Assembly (NCBI RefSeq): GCF_026343335.1
Contig: NZ_JAPELX010000001.1
Coordinates: 4,526,001-4,590,000 of the forward strand
Length of the DNA: 64,000 nt
Direction of reading: 5' to 3'
Origin: Streptomyces sp. NBC_00078
GTDB taxonomy: Bacteria > Actinomycetota > Actinomycetes > Streptomycetales > Streptomycetaceae
The notes under the pieces are model-generated. The model was not told where the DNA came from. It saw only the letters and a program-made list of their open reading frames with translations, and did no database searches. Positions 24,278 through 33,179 of the stretch are shown here, one piece after another. Each line of letters begins with the position of its first letter. Within the stretch, counting starts at the first letter, position 1. The position numbers and the translations under genes are program-made.

Positions 24278-24355
24278 GGGGGAACCTCTCGGCGGGTTTG
24301 CTGCTGGCTGCTTGTGCTGCTACTCGAAATCCCGAGATGAGCTGAGCTGGAGAGC

Positions 24356-24646
24356 TCAGTGGGTCTCGGGACGGAGGACCTTGGTCCGGAGGACCGACTC
24401 GTTCAGGTTCATCTGGCGGTCGAGCTCCTTGACGATCGCGGGCTCAGCCTGCAGATCGATGACCGAGTAGATGCCCTCGGGCTTCTTCTTGATCTCGTAC
24501 GAGAGACGACGACGGCCCCAGGTGTCGACCTTCTCGACCTTGCCGTTGCCCTCACGGACGACGGAGAGGAAGTTCTCGATCAGGGGGGAGACAGCGCGCT
24601 CCTCCAGATCGGGGTCGAGGATGACCATCACCTCGTAGTGACGCAT
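24356..24646 (-). CDS. rpsF: 30S ribosomal protein S6
   Basis: The 96-residue protein MRHYEVMVILDPDLEERAVSP ... VDTWGRRRLSYEIKKKPEGIYSVIDL ... NLNESVLRTKVLRPETH is S6. It pairs with S18 on the platform of the 30S subunit, consistent with both being in one operon. ATG at 24646 follows a GGAGGT ribosome site. The operon promoter should lie in 24647-24932. Confidence 0.96.
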   Translation of the reverse strand: MRHYEVMVILDPDLEERAVSPLIENFLSVVREGNGKVEKVDTWGRRRLSYEIKKKPEGIYSVIDLQAEPAIVKELDRQMNLNESVLRTKVLRPETH

Positions 24647-24932
24647 GTAAAACCCACCTCCTTTGGACTCAACGGCCACGGTCGTTCCGTGGCAGGAGGG
24701 TTGTGATGCGTACGCAACGGTATCGGCCGCCACTGACAATCGGGGGTCGGCAAGCGACATCCCCCGTCTGGCCTGGGCGGTTCCCTGGCACTGCCTGGGC
24801 AGACACCGGTGCAGAGAGTACAGAGTACCTGCACACGTGCTTCCGGTTGAAATCCGACCGCGGGGACCGTCAGTCTGTACACATCGGGTGTGCATGGCGC
24901 TACGATGCGCCGTCTTCCGCAGGAGGTGCCCC

Positions 24933-25247
24933 ATGGCACAGGCATTGCGACCCAACACCGCCGGAGGCCTTTTCGCCACGGACGGAAAACCCCACCCCAT
25001 CCAGGACGCGCTGCTCGCGGTGACCCTGGTGCTCGGAGTGGTGGCGTTCGTGACGGGCTTCTTCCACAGCCTGCACCTGCTCAGCTCCTGGGCCGGCCTG
25101 GCAGGGATCCTCACCGGCGCGTACGGCCAGTGGATCTCGGAGACGACCCGCGAACGCTTCGGGCTCATCCTGGGCCTCGGCGCCTCGGCAGTCGGCTTCT
25201 TCCTTGGCATGGCGCATGGGGGTCTCTTCGGCGGGGTCATCAACTGA
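24933..25247 (+). CDS. Small integral membrane protein
   Basis: The 104-residue protein starts MAQALRPNTAGGLFATDGKPHP and has three hydrophobic segments (ALLAVTLVLGVVAFVTGFF, LLSSWAGLAGILTGAYGQWI and FGLILGLGASAVGFFLGMAHGG). ATG at 24933 follows AGGAGG. It is conserved next to rpsF/ssb in streptomycetes as far as I recall, with no known function. Confidence 0.75.
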   Translation: MAQALRPNTAGGLFATDGKPHPIQDALLAVTLVLGVVAFVTGFFHSLHLLSSWAGLAGILTGAYGQWISETTRERFGLILGLGASAVGFFLGMAHGGLFGGVIN

Positions 25248-25426
25248 CGCCAGGGACATCGTCCGTTTAACTGCACACAAAGCACCGCGGAACGCCTTGG
25301 CGGCCCGCAAGCCGGGGCGCAGGTCCCGTATGCCCAGTCGGGGCGCTCGCGAGGCGCAGTAGGCTTCGGCGCGAGAGCCGGAGCCCCTGTACCCATGGGG
25401 ACACACCAGCCCGAGGAGCGCCCCGA

Positions 25427-26548
25427 ATGAGCCTGACCCTGAGGACGATCAGCCGTGAGCAGCATCTGGCATACATTCAGAGCCTGCCCTCGGCGAGCCA
25501 CATGCAGGTTCCGGCCTGGGCCGACGTCAAGGCGGAGTGGCGCTCCGAGAGCCTCGGCTGGTTCGACGAGCGCACCGGCGAAATGGTCGGCGCGGGCCTC
25601 GTCCTCTACCGTCAGCTCCCCAAGATCAAGCGCTACCTGGCTTATCTGCCCGAGGGTCCGGTCATCAACTGGTTCGCGCCGAATCTGACCGAGTGGCTGG
25701 AACCGATGCTCGCCCACCTCAAGCAACAGGGCGCCTTCTCCGTGAAGATGGGCCCACCGGTGATCATCCGGCGCTGGGAGGCCGGCTCCATCAAGCAGGG
25801 CATCCAGAACCCGGACGTGAAGCGGCTGCGCGACATCGAGGCCGACTTCATCGAGCCGCGTGCCTTCGAGGTCGCCGACAAGCTGCGCCGCATGGGCTGG
25901 CAGCAGGGCGAGGACGGCGGGGCCGGCTTCGGCGACGTGCAGCCCCGGTATGTCTTCCAGGTGCCGCTCGCCAACCGCTCCCTGGAAGAGGTCCACAAGA
26001 ACTTCAACCAGCTGTGGCGACGGAACATCAAGAAGGCCGAGAAGGCGGGCGTCGAGGTCGTCCAAGGCGGCTACCAGGACCTCGACGAGTGGCAGCGGCT
26101 GTACGAGATCACCGCCGTGCGCGACCACTTCCGGCCGCGCCCGCTGTCGTACTTCCAACGCATGTGGACGGCCCTCAACACCGAGGACCCCAACCGGATG
26201 CGGCTGTACTTCGCCCGGCACAACGGCGTGAACCTGTCGGCGGCGACCATGCTGATCGTCGGCGGTCACGTCTGGTACTCCTACGGCGCCTCCGACAACA
26301 TCGGTCGTGAGGTCCGGCCCTCGAACGCGATGCAGTGGCGGATGCTGCGTGACGCCTACGCGCTCGGTGCGACGGCGTATGACCTGCGGGGCATCTCCGA
26401 CTCGCTGGACGAGACAGACCACCTCTTCGGCCTGATCCAGTTCAAGGTGGGCACCGGCGGTCAGGCGGCCGAGTACCTCGGCGAGTGGGACTTCCCGTTG
26501 AACAAGCTGCTCCACAAGGCGCTCGACATCTACATGTCGCGTCGCTGA
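25427..26548 (+). CDS. femX: FemX-type peptidoglycan bridge aminoacyltransferase
   Basis: The 373-residue FemAB-family protein contains two GNAT-like halves: the N-terminal HMQVPAWADVKAEWRSESLGW and the C-terminal LFFARHN-like RLYFARHNGVNLSAATMLIV ... WYSYGASDNIGREVRPSNAMQWRMLRDAYALGATAYDLRGIS. These use aminoacyl-tRNA to attach the first cross-bridge residue to lipid-linked precursors; in streptomycetes the bridge is a single glycine and FemX is the housekeeping enzyme. It lies next to a PLP racemase-like gene, consistent with envelope work. Confidence 0.86.
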   Translation: MSLTLRTISREQHLAYIQSLPSASHMQVPAWADVKAEWRSESLGWFDERTGEMVGAGLVLYRQLPKIKRYLAYLPEGPVINWFAPNLTEWLEPMLAHLKQQGAFSVKMGPPVIIRRWEAGSIKQGIQNPDVKRLRDIEADFIEPRAFEVADKLRRMGWQQGEDGGAGFGDVQPRYVFQVPLANRSLEEVHKNFNQLWRRNIKKAEKAGVEVVQGGYQDLDEWQRLYEITAVRDHFRPRPLSYFQRMWTALNTEDPNRMRLYFARHNGVNLSAATMLIVGGHVWYSYGASDNIGREVRPSNAMQWRMLRDAYALGATAYDLRGISDSLDETDHLFGLIQFKVGTGGQAAEYLGEWDFPLNKLLHKALDIYMSRR

Positions 26549-26649
26549 GCCCCATCGGCCCCGGCCGTTTGCTTCGATAAGTCCGACAGCTTCGTTCGCT
26601 TCCATACCTCTGATACACCGCAGCCCCGAGAAAGGTTCCAGGTCCGGCC

Positions 26650-27681
26650 ATGGCGCTCACGCTCTACGTCGACACCGCGCGCTGGCGGGCGCACCACAAG
26701 CACGTGCAGGAGCAGTTCCCAGGGCTCGTCCCGGTCTGCAAGGGCAACGGCTACGGCTTCGGACACGAGCGGCTGGCGGAGGAGGCCACCCGGATGGGTT
26801 CCGACATCCTCGCCGTCGGCACCACGTACGAGGCCGCGCGCATCAAGGACTACTTCGGCGGTGACCTGCTGGTACTGACGCCGTACCGGCGCGGCGAGGA
26901 GCCCGTCCCGCTGCCCGACCGTGTCATCCGCTCGGTGTCCTCGGTGGACGGCGTATACGGCCTGGTGGGCGCCCGTGTGGTCATCGAGGTGATGTCCTCG
27001 ATGAAGCGGCACGGCATCAGCGCACAGGACCTGTCACAGCTGCACTCGGCCATAGAGAACGTCCGCCTCGAGGGCTTCGCCATCCACCTGCCGCTGGACC
27101 GCACGGACGGCTCGGACGCCGTCGAAGAGGTCATCGGCTGGATGGACCACCTGCGCGCGGCTCGTCTGCCCCTGCACACGATGTTCGTCAGCCACCTCAA
27201 GGCCGATGAACTCCACCGGTTGCAGCAGCAGTTCCCGCAGACCCGCTTCCGCGCCCGCATCGGCACCCGCCTGTGGCTGGGGGACCACGAGGCCACGGAC
27301 TACCGCGGCGCGGTCCTGGACGTCACCCGTGTGGCCAAGGGGGACCGTTTCGGCTATCGCCAGCAGAAGGCTGCCTCCGACGGCTTCCTGGTCGTCGTGG
27401 CGGGCGGTACGTCGCACGGGGTGGGCCTGGAGGCCCCGAAGGCGCTGCACGGTGTCATGCCGCGCGCCAAGGGCGTTGCCCGGGCCGGCCTCGCCACGGT
27501 GAACCGGAACCTTTCTCCGTTCGTCTGGGGCGGCAAGCAGCGCTGGTTCGCGGAACCGCCGCACATGCAGGTCTCCATCCTGTTCGTGCCGACGGACGCA
27601 CCCGAGCCGAAGGTCGGTGAGGAGTTGGTGGCTCATCTGCGGCACACCACCACGCAGTTCGACCGCATCGTCGACCGCTGA
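26650..27681 (+). CDS. Alanine-racemase-like PLP barrel protein (non-canonical)
   Basis: The 343-residue protein starts MALTLYVDTARWRAHHKHVQEQ. The PLP lysine lies in VPVCKGNGYGFGHERLAEEA, equivalent to the KANAYGHG of Alr. The barrel continues through FVSHLKADELHRLQQQFP. The C-terminal beta domain lacks the GYADG and active-site Tyr motifs of true alanine racemase and reads GGTSHGVGLEAPK instead. It is therefore a paralogue of uncertain activity, perhaps another amino-acid racemase. The fold is clear and its position 101 bp after femX suggests cell-wall metabolism. Confidence 0.7.
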   Translation: MALTLYVDTARWRAHHKHVQEQFPGLVPVCKGNGYGFGHERLAEEATRMGSDILAVGTTYEAARIKDYFGGDLLVLTPYRRGEEPVPLPDRVIRSVSSVDGVYGLVGARVVIEVMSSMKRHGISAQDLSQLHSAIENVRLEGFAIHLPLDRTDGSDAVEEVIGWMDHLRAARLPLHTMFVSHLKADELHRLQQQFPQTRFRARIGTRLWLGDHEATDYRGAVLDVTRVAKGDRFGYRQQKAASDGFLVVVAGGTSHGVGLEAPKALHGVMPRAKGVARAGLATVNRNLSPFVWGGKQRWFAEPPHMQVSILFVPTDAPEPKVGEELVAHLRHTTTQFDRIVDR

Positions 27682-27701
27682 TCGACGCGGCAGGCAACCG
27701 A

Positions 27702-27736
27702 AAAGGCCGTACACAGAGTCTCTGTGTACGGCCTTT
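27702..27736. terminator. Terminator after the racemase-like gene
   Basis: Perfect 16-bp stem (AAAGGCCGTACACAGA at 27702-27717 with 27721-27736) and a 3-nt loop; the descending arm ends in CCTTT. It lies between convergent genes. Confidence 0.9.
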
Positions 27737-27797
27737 CGCACGGCATGAGCCGATGTGGAGTTCGTGGGCCGTCGACAGCCCCACGCGAGCTGTTCGC

Positions 27798-29306
27798 TCA
27801 GAGCGAACTCTCTGTGGAGGACGCCGTTCCATGGCTGCCCCACTCCACCTGCGGTCCGTCGAAGTGGGCCGCGTGCCGCGGCGGATGGGATGCCGTGCCA
27901 AGGGCGAACACGTCCTCCGCGCCGTCCAGCACACCCCCTGACGGGTCGTCGTCGCCGGCCCGCCGTACCGGGTCCCGCTCCGGCATGAGGACGTCGCGCA
28001 CGACGATCACACACAGGTACAGCGTCCCCAGCAGGTGTACGGCGATGGCCCAGTGGTAGCCGTCCTGTGGCAGTCCCTTGTGGGCCTCTCCACTGGTCGT
28101 GTACGCCAGGTACAGCCAGATGCCCAGAAAATACGCGATCTCGCACGCCTGCCAGATCAGGAAGTCCCGCCACTTCGGCCGGGCCAGCACAGCGAGCGGC
28201 ACCAGCCACAGGACGTACTGCGGCGAGTAGACCTTGTTGGTGAGGATGAACACCGCGACGACCAGGAAAGCGAGCTGGGCGAAACGCGGCCGACGCGGAG
28301 CGGTCATTGTGAGCACGGCAATGCCCACAAAACACAGCACCACCAGTGCCGTGGCCAGGTTGTTGACGGTGTCGGTGCTGAGCGGGTTGGTCGAGTTCTG
28401 GGCCATGATCAGCCAGAAGGACCCGAAGTCCACACCCCGGTCATGGCTGAATTTGTAGAACTGCGACCAGCCGTCCCAGGCGAAGAGCATCACCGGCAGG
28501 TTCACGACGAGCCAGGCGACGACCGTGCCTCCCAGGGCCTTGCCGAAGTCCCGCCATTTGCCCGCACGCCAGCACAGCAGGAGCAGTGGGCCGAGCAGGA
28601 AGACGGGATAGAGCTTCGCGGCCGTAGCAAGCCCCAGGAGGACTCCGAAGGCGACGGAGCGCCCCCGGGACCACATCAGCATCGCCGCGGCCGTCAGAGC
28701 GACCGCCAGCAGGTCCCAGTTGATGGTCGCGGTCAGAGCGAAGGCGGGCGCCAGCGCGACCAGCAGTCCGTCCCACGGGCGCCGGGCGTGCGTGCGGGTC
28801 ACGCAGACGGCGATGACCGCCGCGCACACCATCAGCATCCCGGCGTTGACCATCCAGTACCACTGTTCCTGGTCCTGGATACTGCCGCTGCCCGGCGTGA
28901 GCCAGGAGGCCACCTCCATGAACACACCGGTCAGAACCGGGTATTCGAGGTAGGGCATGTCACCGGAGAGCTTGTCGAAGTACGGCACGAGCCCATCGGC
29001 GAAACCGCGCCCTTGATAGAGGTGCGGGATGTCCGAGTAGCACGCCTTCGTGTACTGCGAGCTGGCGCCGAAGAACCAGGCGCCGTTGTAGCAGGGCGCC
29101 TTCTGGATCAGTCCGAGAGCGAACATGCCGATCGCCACGAGCACGATGACCCGGACGGGAGTCCACCAGGACGTCCCTAGCAGGGCACGCCGCCCGAGGG
29201 GACCGCCGATCAGCTCGCTGCCGGACGCGGCGACCTCGTCCTCCTTGGTCGGCCGCACCGGGTCCGGCTCGTGCACGCTCGCTTGCGTCGATTCTGCGCT
29301 GGGCAT
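27798..29306 (-). CDS. Polytopic glycosyltransferase, GT87/DUF2029-like
   Basis: The 502-residue protein has about ten transmembrane segments. Between the first and second lies a large outward loop (APCYNGAWFFGASSQYTKACYSDIPHLYQGRGFADGLVPYFD) followed by EYPVLTGVFMEVASWL. Aspartates in the first loop and TINWDLLAVALTAAAMLMW are typical of GT-C mannosyltransferases of the GT87 family, which use polyprenyl-phosphate sugars at the outer face of the membrane. The start is ATG 29306 (MPSAESTQ); upstream codons have no ribosome site. It lies downstream of the PBP gene on the same strand, separated by a terminator. Confidence 0.8.
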   Translation of the reverse strand: MPSAESTQASVHEPDPVRPTKEDEVAASGSELIGGPLGRRALLGTSWWTPVRVIVLVAIGMFALGLIQKAPCYNGAWFFGASSQYTKACYSDIPHLYQGRGFADGLVPYFDKLSGDMPYLEYPVLTGVFMEVASWLTPGSGSIQDQEQWYWMVNAGMLMVCAAVIAVCVTRTHARRPWDGLLVALAPAFALTATINWDLLAVALTAAAMLMWSRGRSVAFGVLLGLATAAKLYPVFLLGPLLLLCWRAGKWRDFGKALGGTVVAWLVVNLPVMLFAWDGWSQFYKFSHDRGVDFGSFWLIMAQNSTNPLSTDTVNNLATALVVLCFVGIAVLTMTAPRRPRFAQLAFLVVAVFILTNKVYSPQYVLWLVPLAVLARPKWRDFLIWQACEIAYFLGIWLYLAYTTSGEAHKGLPQDGYHWAIAVHLLGTLYLCVIVVRDVLMPERDPVRRAGDDDPSGGVLDGAEDVFALGTASHPPRHAAHFDGPQVEWGSHGTASSTESSL

Positions 29307-29341
29307 GCCGCACATCCTGCCGTACGTGTCTAGGAATACGC

Positions 29342-29379
29342 CGGGGGCCGCCACAACCACTCAGGTGCGGCGGCCCCCG
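29342..29379 (-). terminator. Terminator after the PBP gene
   Basis: 11-bp perfect stem CGGGGGCCGCC (29342-29352 with 29369-29379). Its last base is the first base of a parS core. Confidence 0.8.
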
Positions 29380-29414
29380 TTTCACGTGAAACATCGCCAT
29401 GTTTCACGTGAAAC
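29379..29414. promoter_or_regulatory. parS: Pair of parS sites
   Basis: Perfect GTTTCACGTGAAAC at 29379-29392 and 29401-29414, 8 bp apart, between the glycosyltransferase and PBP genes. Confidence 0.92.
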
Positions 29415-29437
29415 ACCCGTCTCGGGCTTTGTGGCAG

Positions 29438-32098
29438 CTAGCCGGTCGACCCTCCGAAGAGGCCACCGTTGCCATTACCTCTGCTGTTACCGGTCCCTGA
29501 CGTGTCCGTGGCCGTCGGCGTGGGCGTCACGCCACCGTCTGTCCCGCCGGTGTCCGTGCCACCCGTGTCGTTGCACTGCCAGCTGAACCGGCAGGACTCA
29601 CTCGCCGAGGGCGACGGACTCGTCAGCGTCTCACTGGGCGTGGGACTCGGGCTCGGGCTGGCTTCCTGGGTGTCACTGACCGTCGGAGTGGGAGTGGGAC
29701 TCGGCACGTCGTTGACGATCTCACCGATGGGCTCCGGGGTGGGGAACGGCAGCGCCTTCTGCCCCTTCAACGCCTCTTCCATGTAGTCGTGCCAGATCTC
29801 GGACGGGAACGAGGCGCCATGGATCTTCTCCTGGCCGCCGGTCCCGTACATCTCCAGGAAGGTGCGGTTCTTCTTGCTCTCGTCATCGTCGTACCGGAAC
29901 ATCGTGATCGACGTGGACAGCTGCGGGGTGTAGCCCACGAACCAGGCCGACTTGTTGCCGTCGGTGGTACCGGTCTTGCCGGCCACATCACGTCCGGGCA
30001 GTCGGGCGTTGGTACCCGTGCCCTTCTCGACCACCGTCTTCAGCACGTCAGTGACGTTGTCGGCGACCTTGGGGGTGAAGGCCTCCTCAGGAGCGTCCCG
30101 GTGGGTGAAGACCGTGCCGTCCCTGCTCGTGACCCTTGAGACGGAGAAGGGATCACGCCGTTCACCACTGGATGCGAAGGTTGCATACGCACCCGCCATC
30201 CGGATCGCGCTCGGGTCGGAGATACCGATGGAGAAGGACGGGTAGTTGGTACCGGCCAGGCTGTCCTTCTTGAGACCGGCGTCCATGGCCGCTTCCTTCA
30301 CCTTGTCCAGCCCGACGTCCATGCCGAGTTGCACGTAGGCGGAGTTCACCGACTCCCGCATCGCCTCACGCAGATCGATCTGGTACTTGGGCGGGCTGCC
30401 GTACGACTCGTTGCCGTCGTTGGTCTGCAGCCACTCCTCACCCTTTTCGTTCTTCCAGACCGTCTTGTCGTAGTCCTCGATCTTGAGCTTGTTCTTGCCG
30501 CTGTAGAGGCTCTTCGGCGATACCTGGGTGCGCTCGTCCTGCGCCTGCTCAGCGCCGAGGCTTTTGTCTCGCACGCCCCACTTCATCGCCGCCGCGAGTA
30601 CGAACGGCTTGAACGTCGAACCGACCTGCGCGCCGGTCACGTCGGCGTTGTTCGTGAAGTGCTTGGTCGCATCCTCACCGCCGTAGATGGCCTTGATGGC
30701 GCCGGTTCTCGGGTCCACGGAGGCCCCACCGAACTGAACATGCGTGTCCGTCTTCGGGCGCTGCTTGGGTTTGATGTTGGTCTTCTGGACGTTCGTGACG
30801 GAGGCCTCGAGCTCCTTGACCTTCTTCTTGTCGAAGGTCGTGTAGATCGAGTAGCCGCCCCGCTGCAAGTCGTTGGCGGAGATGTGCGTGTTGTTGACCA
30901 GGTACGCCTTGGCGAGGTCGACGAGGTAGCCGACCTGGCCGCTCAGCGCGTTGTTCGAGCGGGGGTTCTGCCAGGCGGGAAGCGTGGTGAACTTGTCCCG
31001 ATCCGCCCTGCTCAGTTTGCCGTATTCGACCATCTTGTCCAGCGTGTTCTGCATCTGCCTCAGCGCCCGCCTGCTGTTGGCCTCGGGAGTGGCCGAGCTG
31101 TCGAGCGAGGTCGCACCCGCCGGGTCGTAGTACGTGGCGCCCTTGAGCATCGCCGCCAGGAAGGCGCACTGCCCTGCGTCCAGGTCGACGGCGTTCTTGT
31201 TGAAATACGCACGCGCGGCCGCCTGGATGCCGTAGGCACCGCGTCCGTAGTAGGCCGAGTTCAGATAGCCGGCCATGATCTCGTCCTTCGATTTGGTGGC
31301 ACCCACCTTGATCGAGACGAGGATCTCCTTGGCCTTCCGTGAGACGGTCTGCGACTGATCGTCCAGCATCGCGTTCTTCACGTACTGCTGGGTGATGGTC
31401 GATCCGCCCTGCGTATTGCCGCCCCTGGCCATGTTGAAGACGGCGCGGGCGATGCCCTTGGGGTCGATGCCGCTGTCGGTCTCGAAGGTCTTGTTCTCCT
31501 GCGAGATGACGGCGTACTGCATGTTCTTGGGGATCTGCGAGAGGTTGACGATCTGCCGGTTGGTCTCACCACCCGTGGCGACCATCTCGGTGTTGTCGGA
31601 CCAGTAGAAGACGTTGTTCTGGGCCTTCGCCGTCTTCGCGAGGTTCGGAACACCGACCATCGCGTAGGCGATGCCCGCGACAGCCACCATGCTGCCGAAG
31701 AAGCCGATGCAGAGTCCGGTCACCAGTCTCCACGACGGCATCCAGCGAGCGGCGCCGTACTTGCCCGCTCGCGGATAGTCGATGAACCGCTTACCGGTGG
31801 GACCGGCTGCCCGTCCTCCTCGCCCGGGTGCCGGCGCGCCGCGCCGACCCCCGCGGCCGGGCTCGGCCGCTCTGCGGCGGCCGCCTCCACTTCTCTGTGC
31901 CGCGCGGCGGGCTTCGGCGCGGCCGCCGTACGACCGCTCCTCGTCAATCGACCCCTGGCCCAGTCCGTAATCGGCTGGGGACCCGGTGGCGCCCCGCGGT
32001 GCCGCACGGCGGCCGGAGGACGAGCCGGACTGGCCGCGTCGGGCCGCGGCACGTCCGCCTTCCTGCGGCTGCGGCGGTTTGCGACGGTGCTCGCTCAT
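29438..32098 (-). CDS. Bifunctional penicillin-binding protein (transglycosylase/transpeptidase)
   Basis: The 886-residue protein has a basic, disordered cytoplasmic N-terminus (~120 residues), one transmembrane segment (WRLVTGLCIGFFGSMVAVAGIAYAMV), and a GT51 transglycosylase domain (AVISQENKTFETDSGIDP, GGSTITQQYVKN, GRGAYGIQAAARAYFNK). The transpeptidase domain has SxxK in VGSTFKPFVLAA, SxN in SVNSAYVQLG and KTGTT in VAGKTGTTDGNKSAWFVGY. The Ser/Thr/Pro-rich C-terminal tail ends NGNGGLFGGSTG. It polymerises and crosslinks peptidoglycan. ATG 32098 starts MSEHRRKPPQ. Confidence 0.93.
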   Translation of the reverse strand: MSEHRRKPPQPQEGGRAAARRGQSGSSSGRRAAPRGATGSPADYGLGQGSIDEERSYGGRAEARRAAQRSGGGRRRAAEPGRGGRRGAPAPGRGGRAAGPTGKRFIDYPRAGKYGAARWMPSWRLVTGLCIGFFGSMVAVAGIAYAMVGVPNLAKTAKAQNNVFYWSDNTEMVATGGETNRQIVNLSQIPKNMQYAVISQENKTFETDSGIDPKGIARAVFNMARGGNTQGGSTITQQYVKNAMLDDQSQTVSRKAKEILVSIKVGATKSKDEIMAGYLNSAYYGRGAYGIQAAARAYFNKNAVDLDAGQCAFLAAMLKGATYYDPAGATSLDSSATPEANSRRALRQMQNTLDKMVEYGKLSRADRDKFTTLPAWQNPRSNNALSGQVGYLVDLAKAYLVNNTHISANDLQRGGYSIYTTFDKKKVKELEASVTNVQKTNIKPKQRPKTDTHVQFGGASVDPRTGAIKAIYGGEDATKHFTNNADVTGAQVGSTFKPFVLAAAMKWGVRDKSLGAEQAQDERTQVSPKSLYSGKNKLKIEDYDKTVWKNEKGEEWLQTNDGNESYGSPPKYQIDLREAMRESVNSAYVQLGMDVGLDKVKEAAMDAGLKKDSLAGTNYPSFSIGISDPSAIRMAGAYATFASSGERRDPFSVSRVTSRDGTVFTHRDAPEEAFTPKVADNVTDVLKTVVEKGTGTNARLPGRDVAGKTGTTDGNKSAWFVGYTPQLSTSITMFRYDDDESKKNRTFLEMYGTGGQEKIHGASFPSEIWHDYMEEALKGQKALPFPTPEPIGEIVNDVPSPTPTPTVSDTQEASPSPSPTPSETLTSPSPSASESCRFSWQCNDTGGTDTGGTDGGVTPTPTATDTSGTGNSRGNGNGGLFGGSTG

Positions 32099-32401
32099 CG
32101 AACGACTACTCCTCGGGCAGGCGCACCCTTGCGCGCCTGGAAACGGCGGCTGGTTTCCGGTCCCCCCGAAGTACGGATGTGGTCGATCCCTCATTCATCC
32201 GTACGGCACCCGGGTCGACGACGCCCCCGTGCGTCACTCGGTTCCCGTTGGTGTGCATGGCGCACAGACTACGCACCGTCAAAACCCTCCGAGTCCCGAA
32301 GGTCACCCCAAATCAGGCAACTTGCCTCGGATGAATAAGTGATGTGATCCCGTTCACCGTCTCCCCACTTGTCCCATCCGGAAGGCCGTTCTATCGTCGT
32401 G

Positions 32402-32420
32402 ATGTATCGAGTCGATACAT
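32402..32420. promoter_or_regulatory. PadR-type operator
   Basis: ATGTATCGA-G-TCGATACAT is a perfect 19-bp palindrome matching the ATGT-N-ACAT pattern bound by PadR regulators. It lies 32 bp upstream of the padR-like gene, so autoregulation is likely. Confidence 0.8.
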
Positions 32421-32451
32421 CGGAGCGAGATAAAGGCGGGGAGGCGAGCGG

Positions 32452-33135
32452 ATGAGCCGGCGTTCCGGGATCCTTGAGTTCGCTGTACTCGGCCTGCTCC
32501 GTGAGTCCCCGATGCACGGCTACGAGTTGCGCAAGCGGCTCAATACGTCACTGGGCGTGTTCCGCGCGTTCAGTTACGGGACGCTCTATCCCTGCCTCAA
32601 GACGCTGGTCGCCAACGGCTGGTTGATCGAGGAGCCGGCGAACGCACCGGCGGATGCGCTCGCCGCACCACTCACAGGGCGTCGCGCCAAGATCGTCTAC
32701 CGGTTGACGGCGGACGGTAAGGAGCACTTCGAGGAACTGCTCTCGCAGACGGGCCCCGACGCGTACGAGGACGAGCACTTCGCCGCCCGGTTCGCCTTCT
32801 TCGGGCAGACGTCGCGCGACGTACGCATGCGCGTGCTCGAGGGTCGCCGCAGTCGGCTGGAGGAGCGTCTGGAGAAGATGAGTGCCTCCCTGGCGCGCAC
32901 CCGGGAGCGCCTCGACGACTACACGCTTGAGCTCCAGCGCCACGGAATGGAGTCCGTGGAGCGCGAAGTGCGCTGGCTGAACGAGCTCATCGAAAGCGAG
33001 CGGGCCGGACGGGACCTCAAGGGTCCCGCCTCCGGGGGGGCCGCTCAGCAGGACAACACATCTGGAGCGACGGGCGGCCTGCCCCGTCCCGGGGACACCC
33101 CCGGGACGGATACGCCCGACGACACCGCCACGTGA
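32452..33135 (+). CDS. PadR-family transcriptional regulator
   Basis: The 227-residue protein starts MSRRSGILEFAVLGLLRESPMHGYELRKRL, the PadR winged-helix signature, with YGTLYPCLKTLVANGWL as recognition and wing. A C-terminal coiled-coil dimerisation helix follows (RMRVLEGRRSRLEERLEKMSASLARTRERLDDYTLEL). The tail is low complexity. The palindrome at 32402 is its probable operator. The stop overlaps the region just before ino1; the two may be cotranscribed, but no functional link is known. Confidence 0.88.
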   Translation: MSRRSGILEFAVLGLLRESPMHGYELRKRLNTSLGVFRAFSYGTLYPCLKTLVANGWLIEEPANAPADALAAPLTGRRAKIVYRLTADGKEHFEELLSQTGPDAYEDEHFAARFAFFGQTSRDVRMRVLEGRRSRLEERLEKMSASLARTRERLDDYTLELQRHGMESVEREVRWLNELIESERAGRDLKGPASGGAAQQDNTSGATGGLPRPGDTPGTDTPDDTAT

Positions 33136-33179
33136 GAGCCCAGTCAGGGCCTCACTCGTACACACAGGGAGCAACCGGA

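Noticed and set aside
27034..28335. 433-residue minus-strand frame crossing the racemase and glycosyltransferase genes
   Set aside because: Overlaps two recognised genes and a terminator, with no domain resemblance.
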